Assembly (NCBI RefSeq): GCF_021191635.1
Contig: NZ_JAIWPR010000016.1
Coordinates: 1 to 64,000 of the forward strand
Length of the DNA: 64,000 bases
Source: Alterluteimonas quercicellularis
Lineage (GTDB): Bacteria > Pseudomonadota > Gammaproteobacteria > Xanthomonadales > Xanthomonadaceae
Reading direction: 5' to 3'
Position numbers and translations under genes: made by a program. A model generated the notes under the pieces. It was not told the origin of the DNA and made no database searches. It saw only the letters and a list, made by a program, of their open reading frames with translations. The stretch's first letter is position 1, and every line of letters starts with the position of its first letter. Positions 45,586-55,455 of the stretch are shown here, in pieces.

Positions 45586-48500
45586 ATGTCCAGCCGCTTC
45601 GTTCATCTCCACCTGCACAGCGAGTTCTCGCTCGCCGACTCGACGATCCGCATCCCGCAGCTGGTCGCGCGTTGCGCTGCGCTGAACCAGCCGGCGCTGG
45701 CGATCACCGACCGCAACAACCTGTTCGCGCTGGTGGGCTTCTACCGCAAGGCCGAGAGCGCCGGGGTCAAGCCGATCGCCGGCGCCGACGTGATGGTCGC
45801 CTCCGGCGACGAGCCGGCCTGGCCGGTGACCCTGCTGTGCCGCAACCGGCAGGGCTACCTCAACCTCTCGCGCCTGCTGTCGCGGGCGTGGATGGAGGGC
45901 CACCGCAACGACGGCGTGGTGGTGCGCCCGGAGTGGGTCCAGGCGGCGTCCGGCGACCTGTTCGCGCTGCTCGGCCGCCACACCGAGGCCGGCCGGCTGG
46001 CCGCGGCCGGCAAGCACGAGCTGGCCCTGCACTGGCTGGCCGACTGGCAGCGCGCCTTCGACGACCGCCTGCACCTGGAACTGACCCGCACCGGCCGCGA
46101 CGGCGAGGGACCGTTCAACGACTTCGCGCTGCACGCGGCCTCGGTGCGCGGCATCCCGGTGGTGGCCAGCAACGACGTGCGCTTCCTCGACGCCGACGGC
46201 TTCGAGGCGCACGAGGCGCGCGTCTGCATCGCCTCGGGCCGCGTGCTCGACGACCCGAAGCGCCCACGCGACTACAGCCGCGAGCAGTACCTCAAGTCCG
46301 GCGAGGAGATGGCGGCGCTGTTCGCCGACGTCCCCGACGCGCTCGACAACACCGTGGCGCTGGCGCAGCGCTGCAACATGGAACTGAGCCTGGGCACCTA
46401 CCACCTGCCGCAGTTCCCGGTGCCCGACGACCACACCCTGGACAGCTGGATCCGCCGCGAGTCGCGCGCGGGCCTGGAGGAGCGCCTGGCGAAGTACCCG
46501 CTGGCGCCGGGCCACACCCGCGAGAGCTACTTCGAGCGGCTGGAGACCGAGCTGGACGTCATCAACACGATGGGGTTCCCGGGCTACTTCCTGATCGTGT
46601 CGGACTTCATCAAGTGGGCCAAGGAGCACGACATCCCGGTCGGCCCGGGCCGCGGCTCCGGCGCGGGCTCGCTGGTCGCCTGGGCGCTGAAGATCACCGA
46701 CCTCGACCCGCTGCCCTACGACCTGCTGTTCGAGCGCTTCCTCAATCCCGAGCGCGTGTCGATGCCGGACTTCGACATCGACTTCTGCATGGACCGGCGC
46801 GACGAGGTGATCGACTACGTCGCCGCCAAGTACGGGCGCGACCGCGTCAGCCAGATCATCACCTACGGCACCATGGCCGCGAAGGCGGTGGTGCGCGACG
46901 TCGGCCGCGTGCTCGGCTATCCCTACGGCATGGTCGACGGCATCGCCAAGCTGGTGCCCAACGTGCTGGGCATCTCGCTGTCCGACGCCCTGGGCCGCAC
47001 CGAGAAGTCGCGCAGCGACGAGGCCTGGCGCTCCGGCGAGCTGATCCAGCGCTACCAGGAGGAGGACGAGGTCCGCGACCTCATCGACCTGGCGCTGCAG
47101 CTGGAGGACCTGACCCGCAACGCCGGCAAGCACGCCGGCGGCGTGGTCATCGCGCCCTCGCCACTGTCGGACTTCTGCCCGCTGTTCGCCGAACACGACC
47201 AGGACGGCCGCGGCAGGAACCCGGTCACCCAGTTCGACAAGGACGACGTCGAGGCCGTGGGCCTGGTGAAGTTCGACTTCCTCGGCCTGCGCACGCTGAC
47301 GATCATCGACTGGGCGGTGAAGGCGATCAACGGGCGGCGGGATTCGGGATTGGGGATTCGGGATTCGGGAAGCGGGCCTGCTTCCACGAATCCCCAATCC
47401 CCCATCCCCGATCCCGGCCCCCTCGACATCGCCGCGCTCCCCCTCGACGACCCGGAGACCTACGAGCTGTTCGCGCGCGGCGACACGGTCGCGGTGTTCC
47501 AGTTCGAATCGCGCGGCATGCGCGAGCTGCTCAAGCGCGCCAGGCCCGACCGCTTCGAGGACCTGATCGCCCTGAACTCGCTGTTCCGGCCGGGCCCGAT
47601 GGACCTGATCCCGGACTTCATCGAGCGCAAGCACGGCCGCGCGGAGGTGGAGTACCCGCACCCGCTGCTGGAGCCGGTGCTGGCGCCCACCTACGGCGTG
47701 GTGGTCTACCAGGAGCAGGTCATGCAGACCGCGCAGATCCTGGCCGGCTACTCGCTGGGCGGCGCCGACCTGCTGCGCCGGGCGATGGGCAAGAAGAAGG
47801 TCGAGGAGATGGCCAAGGAACGGGCCAAGTTCGAGGCCGGCGCCCGCGAGACCCACGGCATCGAGCCGCGCGTGGCCGGCCCGATCTTCGACCTGCTGGA
47901 GAAGTTCGCCGGCTACGGCTTCAACAAGTCGCACGCCGCGGCCTACTCGCTGGTCGCCTACCAGACCGCCTGGCTGAAGGTGCACTACCCGGCCGAGTTC
48001 ATGGCCGCGGTACTGTCCTCGGACATGGACAGCACCGAGAAGGTGGTCGGCTTCCTCGACGAGACGCGCGCGCTCGGGCTGGAGGTGCTGCCGCCCGACG
48101 TCAACGCCTCGGTCTACATGTTCGAGGCCAAGGACGACGAGGCCGAGGCCGCTCCCGATGCGCCGCAGCGCCGCGGCACGATCCGCTACGGCCTCGGCGC
48201 GGTGAAGGGCGTGGGCCGCGGCGCCTGCGAGGCGATCGCCGCCGAGCGCGCCCGCGGCGGGCCATTCGCCGACCTGCTCGACTTCTGCCGGCGCTGCGAG
48301 GCCGCGCGGCTCAACCGCCGCACCCTGGAGGCGCTGATCCAGGCCGGCGCGCTCGACGCGCTGGGCAGGAACCGCGCCTCGCTGATGCTGCAGCTGCCCG
48401 AGGTGCTCAAGGCCTGCGAGCAGCTCGCGCGCGAGCGCGAGGCCGGGCAGGTGTCGCTGTTCGGCGGCCCCTCGGCGTCCACGCCGATCCACCTCGAACT

Positions 48501-49203
48501 GCCGCAGGCCGAGGAGTGGCCGCTGGCGCAGGTGCTGGCCGGCGAGCGCGAGACGCTGGGGCACTTCCTCAGCGGCCATCCGATCGATCCCTACCGGCAG
48601 GAACTGCAGTCCCTGCTCGGCCACGACCTCGGCCAGCTCGACGCGGTCTGGGCCGCGCGCCCGGAGTCGGGGCGCGGCGGCTGGCGGCCGGAGGTCCCGG
48701 CGATCGTCGCCGGGCTGGTCGTGGGCATGCGCAAGCGCGGCGACGCACAGGCCTTCGTGCAGTTGGAAGACGGCCGCGGCCGCCTGGAGTGCGCGTTCTT
48801 CGCCGAGGCCTGGCAGGAGTTCGCGCCGCTGCTGACCCGCGACCGCATCCTGATCGTCGAGGGCGGCCTGCGCGAGGACGAGTTCAGCGGCGGCTTCGCG
48901 CTGCGCGCCCGGCGCGCCTGGGACTACCAGCAGTTGTGCCCGCAGATCGCCAGGCGGCTGGCCCTGCGCCTGGACCTGCGCGTGCCGGGCCTGCTGCAGC
49001 GGGTGGAGCGCCTGCTCGACGGCCATCGCCCCGGCCAGACCCCGCTGCGCTACGACCTGGTGGTGCCCGCCGGCGCGGCCGGCGCGCTCGACCTCAACGG
49101 CGCCCGCGGCGTGCGCGTGGAAGCCGATCTGGTCGGCGCGCTGCGCGCACAGCCGGGGGTCGAGGTGCGGCTCTCGCTGTCCCGCCCGTGGGCCGGTGCG
49201 TGA
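45586..49203 (+). CDS. dnaE: DNA polymerase III subunit alpha
   Basis: 1205 aa (E. coli 1160). The N-terminal PHP domain begins FVHLHLHSEFSLADSTIRIP. The polymerase active site has PDFDIDFCMDRRDEVI with D395 and D397. AGYGFNKSHAAAYSLVAYQTAW lies in the fingers, and the C-terminal region has an OB-fold (VAGLVVGMRKRGDAQAFVQLE). Between IDWAVKAINGR and LDIAALPLDDPE lies an in-frame insertion of about 27 residues (585-611) encoded by a family B inverted repeat. E. coli has a much shorter link at this place. Replicative polymerase, cytoplasmic. Confidence 0.97.
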   Translation: MSSRFVHLHLHSEFSLADSTIRIPQLVARCAALNQPALAITDRNNLFALVGFYRKAESAGVKPIAGADVMVASGDEPAWPVTLLCRNRQGYLNLSRLLSRAWMEGHRNDGVVVRPEWVQAASGDLFALLGRHTEAGRLAAAGKHELALHWLADWQRAFDDRLHLELTRTGRDGEGPFNDFALHAASVRGIPVVASNDVRFLDADGFEAHEARVCIASGRVLDDPKRPRDYSREQYLKSGEEMAALFADVPDALDNTVALAQRCNMELSLGTYHLPQFPVPDDHTLDSWIRRESRAGLEERLAKYPLAPGHTRESYFERLETELDVINTMGFPGYFLIVSDFIKWAKEHDIPVGPGRGSGAGSLVAWALKITDLDPLPYDLLFERFLNPERVSMPDFDIDFCMDRRDEVIDYVAAKYGRDRVSQIITYGTMAAKAVVRDVGRVLGYPYGMVDGIAKLVPNVLGISLSDALGRTEKSRSDEAWRSGELIQRYQEEDEVRDLIDLALQLEDLTRNAGKHAGGVVIAPSPLSDFCPLFAEHDQDGRGRNPVTQFDKDDVEAVGLVKFDFLGLRTLTIIDWAVKAINGRRDSGLGIRDSGSGPASTNPQSPIPDPGPLDIAALPLDDPETYELFARGDTVAVFQFESRGMRELLKRARPDRFEDLIALNSLFRPGPMDLIPDFIERKHGRAEVEYPHPLLEPVLAPTYGVVVYQEQVMQTAQILAGYSLGGADLLRRAMGKKKVEEMAKERAKFEAGARETHGIEPRVAGPIFDLLEKFAGYGFNKSHAAAYSLVAYQTAWLKVHYPAEFMAAVLSSDMDSTEKVVGFLDETRALGLEVLPPDVNASVYMFEAKDDEAEAAPDAPQRRGTIRYGLGAVKGVGRGACEAIAAERARGGPFADLLDFCRRCEAARLNRRTLEALIQAGALDALGRNRASLMLQLPEVLKACEQLAREREAGQVSLFGGPSASTPIHLELPQAEEWPLAQVLAGERETLGHFLSGHPIDPYRQELQSLLGHDLGQLDAVWAARPESGRGGWRPEVPAIVAGLVVGMRKRGDAQAFVQLEDGRGRLECAFFAEAWQEFAPLLTRDRILIVEGGLREDEFSGGFALRARRAWDYQQLCPQIARRLALRLDLRVPGLLQRVERLLDGHRPGQTPLRYDLVVPAGAAGALDLNGARGVRVEADLVGALRAQPGVEVRLSLSRPWAGA
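47338..47418. repeat. Repeat family B copy inside dnaE
   Basis: 81 bp made of three GGGATTCGG-type units, a short GGAAGCGGGCCTGCTTCC hairpin centre, and inverted AATCCCC units. It is exactly 27 codons long, keeps the frame and contains no stop codon on the coding strand. It encodes residues 585-611, rich in Gly, Ser and Pro. Confidence 0.8.
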
Positions 49204-49244
49204 CCCCCGTACCGCCACGCACGGCCAGCCGCGCCGCTTCGCGC

Positions 49245-49250
49245 TAGACT
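49245..49250 (+). promoter_or_regulatory. Candidate -10 box of accA
   Basis: TAGACT about 28 bases before the accA ATG; no clear -35. It would give accA its own transcript in addition to read-through from dnaE. Confidence 0.4.
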
Positions 49251-49278
49251 GCGACGCTTTACCCGGCCGCATCCGCCG

Positions 49279-50238
49279 ATGAACCCGAACTACCTCGATT
49301 TCGAACAACCCATCGCCGACCTGGAAGCGAAGATCCAGGAACTGCGCCAGGCCAGCGCGGGACCGGCGGTGGACGTGGACAACGAAGTCCACGCGCTGCA
49401 GGAGAAGCTGCGCAAGCGCACCGCGCAGATCTTCCGCGACCTCTCGCCCTGGCAGGTCTCGCAACTGGCCCGCCACCCGGCGCGGCCCTACACCTCCGAC
49501 TACATCCGCATCCTCTGCGACGAGTTCCAGGAGCTGGCCGGCGACCGCGCCTACGCCGACGACCCGGCCATCGTCGGCGGCCTGGGCCGCATCGGCGGGC
49601 GCAGCGTGATGGTGATCGGCCACCAGAAGGGCCGCGACACCAGGTCCAAGGTGCGCCGCAACTTCGGCATGCCGCGCCCGGAGGGCTACCGCAAGGCGCT
49701 GCGGCTGATGAAGACGGCCGAGCGCTTCGGCCTGCCGCTGCTCACCTTCATCGACACCCCCGGCGCCTACCCCGGCATCGGCGCCGAGGAGCGCGGGCAG
49801 TCGGAGGCGATCGCGCGCAACCTGATGGAGATGGCCGAGCTGAAGACCCCGATCGTGTGCACGGTGATCGGCGAGGGCGGCTCCGGCGGCGCGCTGGCCA
49901 TCGGCGTGGGCGACCGCACGCTGATGCTGGAGTACAGCACCTACTCGGTGATCTCGCCCGAGGGCTGCGCCTCGATCCTGTGGAAGGACGCCGGCAAGGC
50001 CAAGGACGCTGCCGAGCAGCTCGGCCTCACCGCGCGCCGGCTGCACGGCCTGGGCCTGGTCGACAAGGTCGTGCGCGAGCCGATCGGCGGCGCCCACCGC
50101 AACCCGCGGCAGACCGCGATCCGGCTGAAGTCGGTGCTGCTCAACGAGCTCGACGCGCTGGAGGCGCTGCCGATCCCCGAGCTGCTGGAACGCCGCTACC
50201 ACCGCCTGCGCGGTTACGGCGCCTACGAGGGCCGCTGA
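49279..50238 (+). CDS. accA: Acetyl-CoA carboxylase carboxyltransferase subunit alpha
   Basis: 319 aa, the E. coli length. With AccD it transfers carboxyl from biotin to acetyl-CoA to make malonyl-CoA. Start [19 protein letters not shown] is the consensus. [32 protein letters not shown] and [13 protein letters not shown] form the crotonase-fold active region. Follows dnaE as in E. coli. Confidence 0.98.
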   Translation: MNPNYLDFEQPIADLEAKIQELRQASAGPAVDVDNEVHALQEKLRKRTAQIFRDLSPWQVSQLARHPARPYTSDYIRILCDEFQELAGDRAYADDPAIVGGLGRIGGRSVMVIGHQKGRDTRSKVRRNFGMPRPEGYRKALRLMKTAERFGLPLLTFIDTPGAYPGIGAEERGQSEAIARNLMEMAELKTPIVCTVIGEGGSGGALAIGVGDRTLMLEYSTYSVISPEGCASILWKDAGKAKDAAEQLGLTARRLHGLGLVDKVVREPIGGAHRNPRQTAIRLKSVLLNELDALEALPIPELLERRYHRLRGYGAYEGR

Positions 50239-50261
50239 GAACCCGTTCCGAGGAAGACCCC

Positions 50262-51002
50262 ATGCATCCGTTGATCATCCTCTCGGTGCTGCTGCAGATC
50301 GGCTGCGCGGTGCACGTGGTGCGCACCGGCCGCCCGCTGTACTGGATCTTCATCCTGCTGATCGGCTCCTACATCGGCGTGCTGATCTACCTGGTCGCGG
50401 CGGTGCTGCCGGACATGCGCCACTCGCCCGGCGCCAACCGCATCGCGCGCAACGCCCGCGACGCCATCGACCCGGGCCGGCACCGCCGCCGGGCCGAGCG
50501 CCAGCTGGAGATCGCCGACACCCAGGACAACCGCCGCCGGCTGGCCGAGCAGGCGCTGCACGACGGCGACTACGCGCAGGCCGACACGCTGTACGACAAG
50601 GCGCTGAGCGGCCTGTACGCCACCGACCCGGTGCTCATGCTCGGCCGCGCGCAGGCGCAGTTCGGGCTGGGCCGGCCCGAGCGCACGCGCGAGATCCTGG
50701 ACGCGCTGATCGCCGCCAATCCCGACTTCCGTTCCGCCGAGGGCCACCTGCTCTACGCGCGCGCCGTCGAGGCCTGCGGCGACCACGCCGCGGCGGTGGA
50801 GGAGTACGAGGCGGTGGTGCAGGGCTACCCGGGCGAGGAAGCGCGCGTGCGCTACGGCCAGATGCTCGAGCGCATGGGCGAGCGCGAGCGCGCCCATGCC
50901 CAGTTCCGCGAGGCGCTGCGCCGCGCCGACCTGGCGCCCGCCCACTACCGCCGCGCCCAGCGCGAGTGGCTCCAGCTCGCCCGCAACGCGCTGCGCGCGT
51001 AG
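50262..51002 (+). CDS. Membrane-anchored TPR-type protein
   Basis: 246 aa, function unknown. Two N-terminal hydrophobic segments (residues about 3-20 and 26-48, LYWIFILLIGSYIGVLIYLV) resemble the phospholipase-D-nuclease-like anchoring segment. A cytoplasmic region of tetratricopeptide-like helices follows (RLAEQALHDGDYAQADTLYDKAL, ALIAANPDFRSAEGHLLYARA, YEAVVQGYPGEEARVRYG). TPR domains usually scaffold protein complexes. 23 bases after accA, so probably co-transcribed. Confidence 0.8.
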   Translation: MHPLIILSVLLQIGCAVHVVRTGRPLYWIFILLIGSYIGVLIYLVAAVLPDMRHSPGANRIARNARDAIDPGRHRRRAERQLEIADTQDNRRRLAEQALHDGDYAQADTLYDKALSGLYATDPVLMLGRAQAQFGLGRPERTREILDALIAANPDFRSAEGHLLYARAVEACGDHAAAVEEYEAVVQGYPGEEARVRYGQMLERMGERERAHAQFREALRRADLAPAHYRRAQREWLQLARNALRA

Positions 51003-51020
51003 GCGCGCCTCAAGCGCCTT

Positions 51021-51100
51021 GTAGGAGCGCGCTCGCGCGCGATGCTTTTCTCGTGCCGTCGGATCGAAAGCGCATCGCGCGCCAGCGCGCTCCTACGGGG
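51021..51100. repeat. Repeat family A, short copy
   Basis: TGTAGGAGCGCGCTCGCGCG and the inverse GCGCGCCAGCGCGCTCCTAC enclose about 30 bp. It sits between two converging genes (TPR protein and the old-yellow-enzyme homologue), where it could act as a bidirectional transcript end. Confidence 0.8.
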
Positions 51101-51109
51101 CCGGTCGTG

Positions 51110-52171
51110 TCACCAGCCCCGCAGGTACTGCGGCGGCGTCGGCGGCTCGATCCCCAGCGCCTGCGCGGCATGCGCGGCGAAGTAGGGATCGCGCAGGAAC
51201 ACCCGGCCGGCCAGCACCAGGTCGGCGTCGCCCGCGGCCACCACGGCCTCGGCCTGCTGCGCGGTCTCGATCAGCCCGACCGCGCCGGTGGCGACGCCGG
51301 CCTCGGCGCGGATCCGTCGCGCGAACGGCACCTGGTAGCCGGGCCCGACCTCGATCCGCTGCCCGGCGTCCAGGCCGCCGCTGGACACGTCGATCAGGTC
51401 CACGCCCAGCGGCGCCAGCCGGCGCGCCAGCTCGACGCTCTGGTCCACGTCCCAGCCGCCGTCCACCCAGTCCGTGGCCGAGAGGCGCACCCACAGCGGC
51501 AGCCGTTCCGGCCACGCCTCGCGCACCGCCGCGATCACCTCCAGCAGCAGCCGCACGCGGCCGTCGAAGCCGCCGCCGTAGCCGTCATCGCGCCGGTTGG
51601 CCAGCGGCGACAGGAACTGGTGCAGCAGGTAGCCGTGCGCGGCATGCACCTCGGCGATCTCGAAGCCGGCGGCGAGCGCGCGCCGGGCCGCCTGGCGGAA
51701 GTCGTCGACCACCTTGGCGATGCCGGCGTCGTCGAGGGCCTGCGGCTGCGGGTAGGTCGCGTCGAACGCCAGCGCGGACGGCGCCACCACCGTCCAGCCG
51801 CCCTCGGCCTCCGGCACCGCGCCGCGGCCGCGCCAGGGCGCGTGGGTGCTGGCCTTGCGGCCGGCGTGCGCCAGCTGCACGGCGGGGATCGCGCCCTGCG
51901 CGCGCACGAACGCCGCGACCGGTTCCCACGCCGCGGCTTGGGCGTCGTTCCACAGCCCGGTGTCGTCCGGCGAGATGCGACCTTCGGGCGACACCGCGGT
52001 GGCCTCGGCCACCACCGCCGCCGCGCCGCCCACCGCGCGGCTGCCCAGGTGCACCAGATGCCAGTCGCCGGGCACGCCGTCGCGCGCGCTGTACTGGCAC
52101 ATCGGCGAGACGACGAGGCGGTTGCGCAGGGTCAGCGACCGCTGCGCCAGGGGTTGGAACAGGACGCTCAT
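51110..52171 (-). CDS. YqjM-type NADH:flavin oxidoreductase (old yellow enzyme)
   Basis: 353 aa TIM-barrel FMN enzyme. RLVVSPMCQYSARDGVPGDWH contains the cysteine characteristic of the YqjM/xenobiotic-reductase class. QLAHAGRKAS and EVHAAHGYLLHQFLSP are FMN and substrate sites. It should reduce activated alkenes with NAD(P)H. The ATG at 52171 gives MSVLFQPL, a normal start. Divergent from tilS; physiological substrate unknown. Confidence 0.93.
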   Translation of the reverse strand: MSVLFQPLAQRSLTLRNRLVVSPMCQYSARDGVPGDWHLVHLGSRAVGGAAAVVAEATAVSPEGRISPDDTGLWNDAQAAAWEPVAAFVRAQGAIPAVQLAHAGRKASTHAPWRGRGAVPEAEGGWTVVAPSALAFDATYPQPQALDDAGIAKVVDDFRQAARRALAAGFEIAEVHAAHGYLLHQFLSPLANRRDDGYGGGFDGRVRLLLEVIAAVREAWPERLPLWVRLSATDWVDGGWDVDQSVELARRLAPLGVDLIDVSSGGLDAGQRIEVGPGYQVPFARRIRAEAGVATGAVGLIETAQQAEAVVAAGDADLVLAGRVFLRDPYFAAHAAQALGIEPPTPPQYLRGW

Positions 52172-52274
52172 GGGGGACTCCGTGTGGGGACGGTTGCAAT
52201 GTAGGTGCGCGACGGCGCGCTGCGTACCGGTGCGGACGGATCGCTGCATTGCAGCCGCGTGGCACCATGCGCGC

Positions 52275-53579
52275 ATGGCCGCGCCCGACCTTCCCCTGAT
52301 CCCGCCGCAGGCGCCGGGCCCGGTGCTGGCGGCCTGCAGCGGCGGGCTGGATTCGAGCGTGCTGCTGCATCGCCTGGCCGCGGACCCCGCACTGCGCGCG
52401 CACGGGCTGCGCGCGGTCCACGTGCACCACGGCCTGCAGCCCGGGGCCGACGCCTGGGCCGCGCACTGCGAGGACGCCTGCGCCGCGCTCGGCGTGCCGC
52501 TCGAAGTGCGCCGCGTGCGCGTCGAGGACCCGCGCGGCCTGGGCCCGGAGGCGGCCGCGCGCGAGGCGCGCCACGCCGCCTTCCGCGCGCTGCTGCGCCC
52601 GGGCGAACTGCTCGCCCTGGCCCATCACCGCGACGACCAGGCCGAGACCTTCCTGCTGCGCGCGCTGCGCGCCTCCGGCGTCGACGGGCTGGCCGCGATG
52701 GCGCCGTGGCGCGCCTGCGGCCCCGGCTGGCTGTGGCGGCCGCTGCTGGACACGCCGCGCGACGCGCTGCGCGCCTGGGCGCTGGCGCGGGGCCTGCGCT
52801 GGATCGAGGACCCCAGCAACGCCGGCAGCGATCCCGACCGCAACTTCCTGCGCCACCAGGTGCTGCCGGGGCTGCACGCGCGCTGGCCGCATGCCGGCGC
52901 CTCGCTCGCCCGCAGCGCCGCGCTCGCCGCGCAGGCGCGCACGCTGCTCGACGACGGGGACGCGATGGCGCTGGCCGCTGCGCTCGCCGCCGACCCGGCG
53001 GTGCTGCGCGTCGACGCGCTGCGCGCGCTGCCGCCGGCGCGGCGCGCGCGGATGCTAAGGCGCTGGATCGCCGCCTGCGCGCTGCCGCCGCTGCCGGCGG
53101 CCGGCGTGGACTGGATCGAGGCCGGCCTGCCCGCCGCGTCGCACGACACCGCCGCGCGCTTCGAGTGGGCCGGCGCGCGCGTGCGCCGCTGGCGCGGCCT
53201 GCTGCACGCCGGGCCGGCGCGACCTCCATTGCCGCCCGCGTTCTCGGCCGACTGGGACGGCGCGCGGCCGCTGCGGCTGCCGACCGGCGACCTGCTCGCG
53301 CTCGAAGGCGACGAGGCGAGCCCCGCCTTCGACGCCCCGCTGCGCGTGCACGCGCGCCGCGGCGGCGAACGGCTGCGCCTGCCGGGCCGCGCGCACCGCC
53401 ACGCGCTCAAGGGTGTCCTGCAGTCGCTCGGCGTGCCGCCCTGGGAGCGCGAGCGGCTACCGCTGCTCTCCGACGCGGCCGGCGACCTGCTGGCCGCCGG
53501 CGACCTGGTCTACGCCGCCGGCTTCGACGCCTGGCTGCGCGCACGCCGGGCCCGCCTGCGCTGGACGCCGTCGGCCTGA
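52275..53579 (+). CDS. tilS: tRNA(Ile)-lysidine synthase
   Basis: 434 aa (E. coli 432). ATP-dependent modification of C34 of tRNA-Ile(CAU) to lysidine. The PP-loop is [15 protein letters not shown] near residue 21. [12 protein letters not shown] and [20 protein letters not shown] follow, then the C-terminal TilS domain with [25 protein letters not shown] at 52275. Confidence 0.95.
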   Translation: MAAPDLPLIPPQAPGPVLAACSGGLDSSVLLHRLAADPALRAHGLRAVHVHHGLQPGADAWAAHCEDACAALGVPLEVRRVRVEDPRGLGPEAAAREARHAAFRALLRPGELLALAHHRDDQAETFLLRALRASGVDGLAAMAPWRACGPGWLWRPLLDTPRDALRAWALARGLRWIEDPSNAGSDPDRNFLRHQVLPGLHARWPHAGASLARSAALAAQARTLLDDGDAMALAAALAADPAVLRVDALRALPPARRARMLRRWIAACALPPLPAAGVDWIEAGLPAASHDTAARFEWAGARVRRWRGLLHAGPARPPLPPAFSADWDGARPLRLPTGDLLALEGDEASPAFDAPLRVHARRGGERLRLPGRAHRHALKGVLQSLGVPPWERERLPLLSDAAGDLLAAGDLVYAAGFDAWLRARRARLRWTPSA

Positions 53580-53619
53580 TCGCGCCGGCGCGTGCACGCG
53601 GCGCCCTGCCGGCGCGCGC

Positions 53620-53625
53620 TAGAAT
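53620..53625 (+). promoter_or_regulatory. -10 box at the xseB start
   Basis: TAGAAT ends eight bases before the xseB ATG at 53633, so a transcript from it would begin at or next to the start codon. No recognisable -35. Confidence 0.4.
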
Positions 53626-53632
53626 TCCTCCC

Positions 53633-53923
53633 ATGGCCGACAAGAAGACCCGCGATGCCGCCGCGCCCGCCGAGACCTCGCCGGTGGCCGACTTCGAGCA
53701 GTCGCTCGCGCAGCTCGAGCAGCTGGTCGAGCGCATGGAGCACGGCGAGATGAGCCTGGAGGAATCCCTGGCCGCCTACGAGCGCGGCGTCGGCCTGTAC
53801 CGGCACTGCCAGCAGGCGCTGGAGCAGGCCGAGCTGCGCGTCAGCCTGCTCAGCGATCCCGCCCGCCCCGAGACCGCCGAGCCATTTCCGCCCGCCCCGC
53901 CCGCCGGCGGCGACGATGCCTGA
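53633..53923 (+). CDS. xseB: Exodeoxyribonuclease VII small subunit
   Basis: 96 aa (E. coli 80). [33 protein letters not shown] is the family core in residues about 20-52, a helical hairpin that binds XseA. Pro-rich C-terminal tail. Overlaps the ispA start by 8 bases, the usual xseB-ispA pairing. Confidence 0.95.
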   Translation: MADKKTRDAAAPAETSPVADFEQSLAQLEQLVERMEHGEMSLEESLAAYERGVGLYRHCQQALEQAELRVSLLSDPARPETAEPFPPAPPAGGDDA

Positions 53924-54812
53924 GGGCGCCGCGTCGGCCGAGGCGCGCTTCGAAGCCTGGCGCCGGCGCAGCGACGCCGCGATCGCCGCCGCCCTGGACG
54001 GCCTGGACGCGCCCGAGCCGCGCCTGCGCGCGGCGATGCGGCACGCCGCGCTGCTGGGCGGCAAACGCATGCGCCCGCTGCTGGTCTACGCCAGCGGCGG
54101 GCTGTTCGGCCTCGACGACGCCGCGCTCGATGCCGCGGCCGCCGCGGTGGAACTGGTGCACGCCTATTCGCTGGTGCACGACGACCTGCCGGCGATGGAC
54201 GACGACGCGCTGCGCCGCGGCCAGCCCACCGTGCACGCGGCCTTCGACGAGGCCACCGCGATCCTCTGCGGCGACGCGCTGCAGGCGCTGGCCTTCGGCC
54301 TGCTCGCCGGGGCCCCGCAGCCGGCGCCGGCGCGCGTGGAGATGATCCGCGAGCTGGCCGCCGCCGCCGGTGCCGGCGGCATGTGCGGCGGGCAGGCGCT
54401 CGACCTGGCCGCGACCGGCGCGGGCGGCATCGACCTCGCCCGGCTGGAGCGCCTGCACGCCCTCAAGACCGGCGCACTGCTGCGCGCGGCGGTGCGGCTG
54501 GGCGCCCTGGCCGCCGGGGCCGGCGCCGGCGACCGCGCACGCCTGGACCGCTATGCCCAGGCGCTCGGGCTCGCCTTCCAGATCCGCGACGACCTGCTCG
54601 ACATCGAGGCCGACAGCGCCACGCTGGGCAAGACCGCCGGCAAGGACGTGGCCCAGGACAAGGCCACCTTCCCCGCGCTGCTGGGCGCGGACGCCTCGCG
54701 CGCGCGCCTGCGCGCCCTGGCGGCCGAGATGGACGAGGCGCTGGTTGCGTTCGGCGCACGCGCCGCGGCGCTGGCCGCGCTGGGCCGGCTGGCGATCGAC
54801 CGCAAGCACTAG
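53916..54812 (+). CDS. ispA: Farnesyl diphosphate synthase
   Basis: 298 aa (E. coli 299). Condenses dimethylallyl and isopentenyl diphosphates to C15. First aspartate-rich motif DDLPAMDDD in [11 protein letters not shown] (about residue 88), second DDLLD (about 226). [11 protein letters not shown] near residue 49 binds diphosphate. Its product is the substrate for UppS. Confidence 0.96.
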   Translation: MPEGAASAEARFEAWRRRSDAAIAAALDGLDAPEPRLRAAMRHAALLGGKRMRPLLVYASGGLFGLDDAALDAAAAAVELVHAYSLVHDDLPAMDDDALRRGQPTVHAAFDEATAILCGDALQALAFGLLAGAPQPAPARVEMIRELAAAAGAGGMCGGQALDLAATGAGGIDLARLERLHALKTGALLRAAVRLGALAAGAGAGDRARLDRYAQALGLAFQIRDDLLDIEADSATLGKTAGKDVAQDKATFPALLGADASRARLRALAAEMDEALVAFGARAAALAALGRLAIDRKH

Positions 54813-54815
54813 AGA

Positions 54816-55014
54816 CGCAGGTCGCGCGCAAGCGCGCTCCTGCGACGACGAAAGCGCCACGATGACCCGTAGGAGCGGGGGGCCGCCCGCGGGGGATTGC
54901 CACCCGCGGCGGGGCCCCCGGCCAAGCGCCCGGGGGGCCCGGGCGCGGGCGGCGCCCCCCCCCCCCCGGGCCCCCCCCCCCCCCCCCGCCCCCCCCCCCC
55001 CGCTCCTGCGACTT
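54816..55014. repeat. Repeat family A cluster with a corrupted interior
   Basis: A short inverted pair (GCAGGTCGCGCGCAAGCGCG and CGCTCCTGCG, 54816-54845) is followed by GTAGGAGCG (54869-54877). After about 130 bases of G/C homopolymer the sequence resumes with CGCTCCTGCGAC (55001-55012). The outer words are the two arms expected of a second element, so the homopolymer replaces its interior. Confidence 0.6.
54873..55001. other. Low-quality G/C homopolymer tract
   Basis: Runs of C up to about 20 with scattered G, no codon structure, bounded on both sides by normal REP-arm sequence. Best explained as sequencing or consensus failure in a GC hairpin. Confidence 0.7.
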
Positions 55015-55017
55015 CGC

Positions 55018-55455
55018 CTACCCGATCAGGCGAATGCTCAGCGGGTAGCGGTACGGCTCGCCGTTGAAGGCCTTGACCGCGGCGACGACGCTGAACACCA
55101 GCCACAGCAGGCCGATGATGCCGGCCGCCGCCAGCAGAGCCAGGCCGGCCGGCAGGGTCAGGATCGCGCCCAGGCCCAGGGTGAGCACGGTGACGCCGAC
55201 CAGCGCCACCGCGATCGCGCAGGCCACCAGCGCGTAGATCAGCATGCTGAGGTTGAAGTTGACCGCCTCGCGCGCGTGCTCGGCGACGAAGGGCGAATCG
55301 TCGCGCTTGAGCAGCCAGATCGCCCCCGCGCCGACCACGCCGGCGACGCCGGCCAGCCAGCTCGTGAGCAGGGCCAGCACCAGCGCGGTCAGGTGCGCGG
55401 CGGCGGCCCAGTTGCGCTCGCCGGATGTGACGGTGAAGGCTTCGGTGCTGGACAT
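55018..55455 (-). CDS. DUF4870 membrane protein, copy 1
   Basis: 145 aa with three to four hydrophobic segments. ERNWAAAAHLTAL, WLLKRDDSPFVAEHAREAVNFNLS and the C-terminal YRYPLSIRLIG are the DUF4870/Tic20-like pattern. Function unknown. Homologous in layout to the next gene at 55613-56038; the two are probably tandem duplicates. Confidence 0.88.
   Translation of the reverse strand: MSSTEAFTVTSGERNWAAAAHLTALVLALLTSWLAGVAGVVGAGAIWLLKRDDSPFVAEHAREAVNFNLSMLIYALVACAIAVALVGVTVLTLGLGAILTLPAGLALLAAAGIIGLLWLVFSVVAAVKAFNGEPYRYPLSIRLIG

Noticed and set aside
45526..50202. 1558-codon open frame antisense to dnaE and accA
   Set aside because: Long antisense frames are expected at this GC content. Its translation is low-complexity Arg/Gln/His/Val-rich and the opposite strand holds unmistakable DnaE and AccA.
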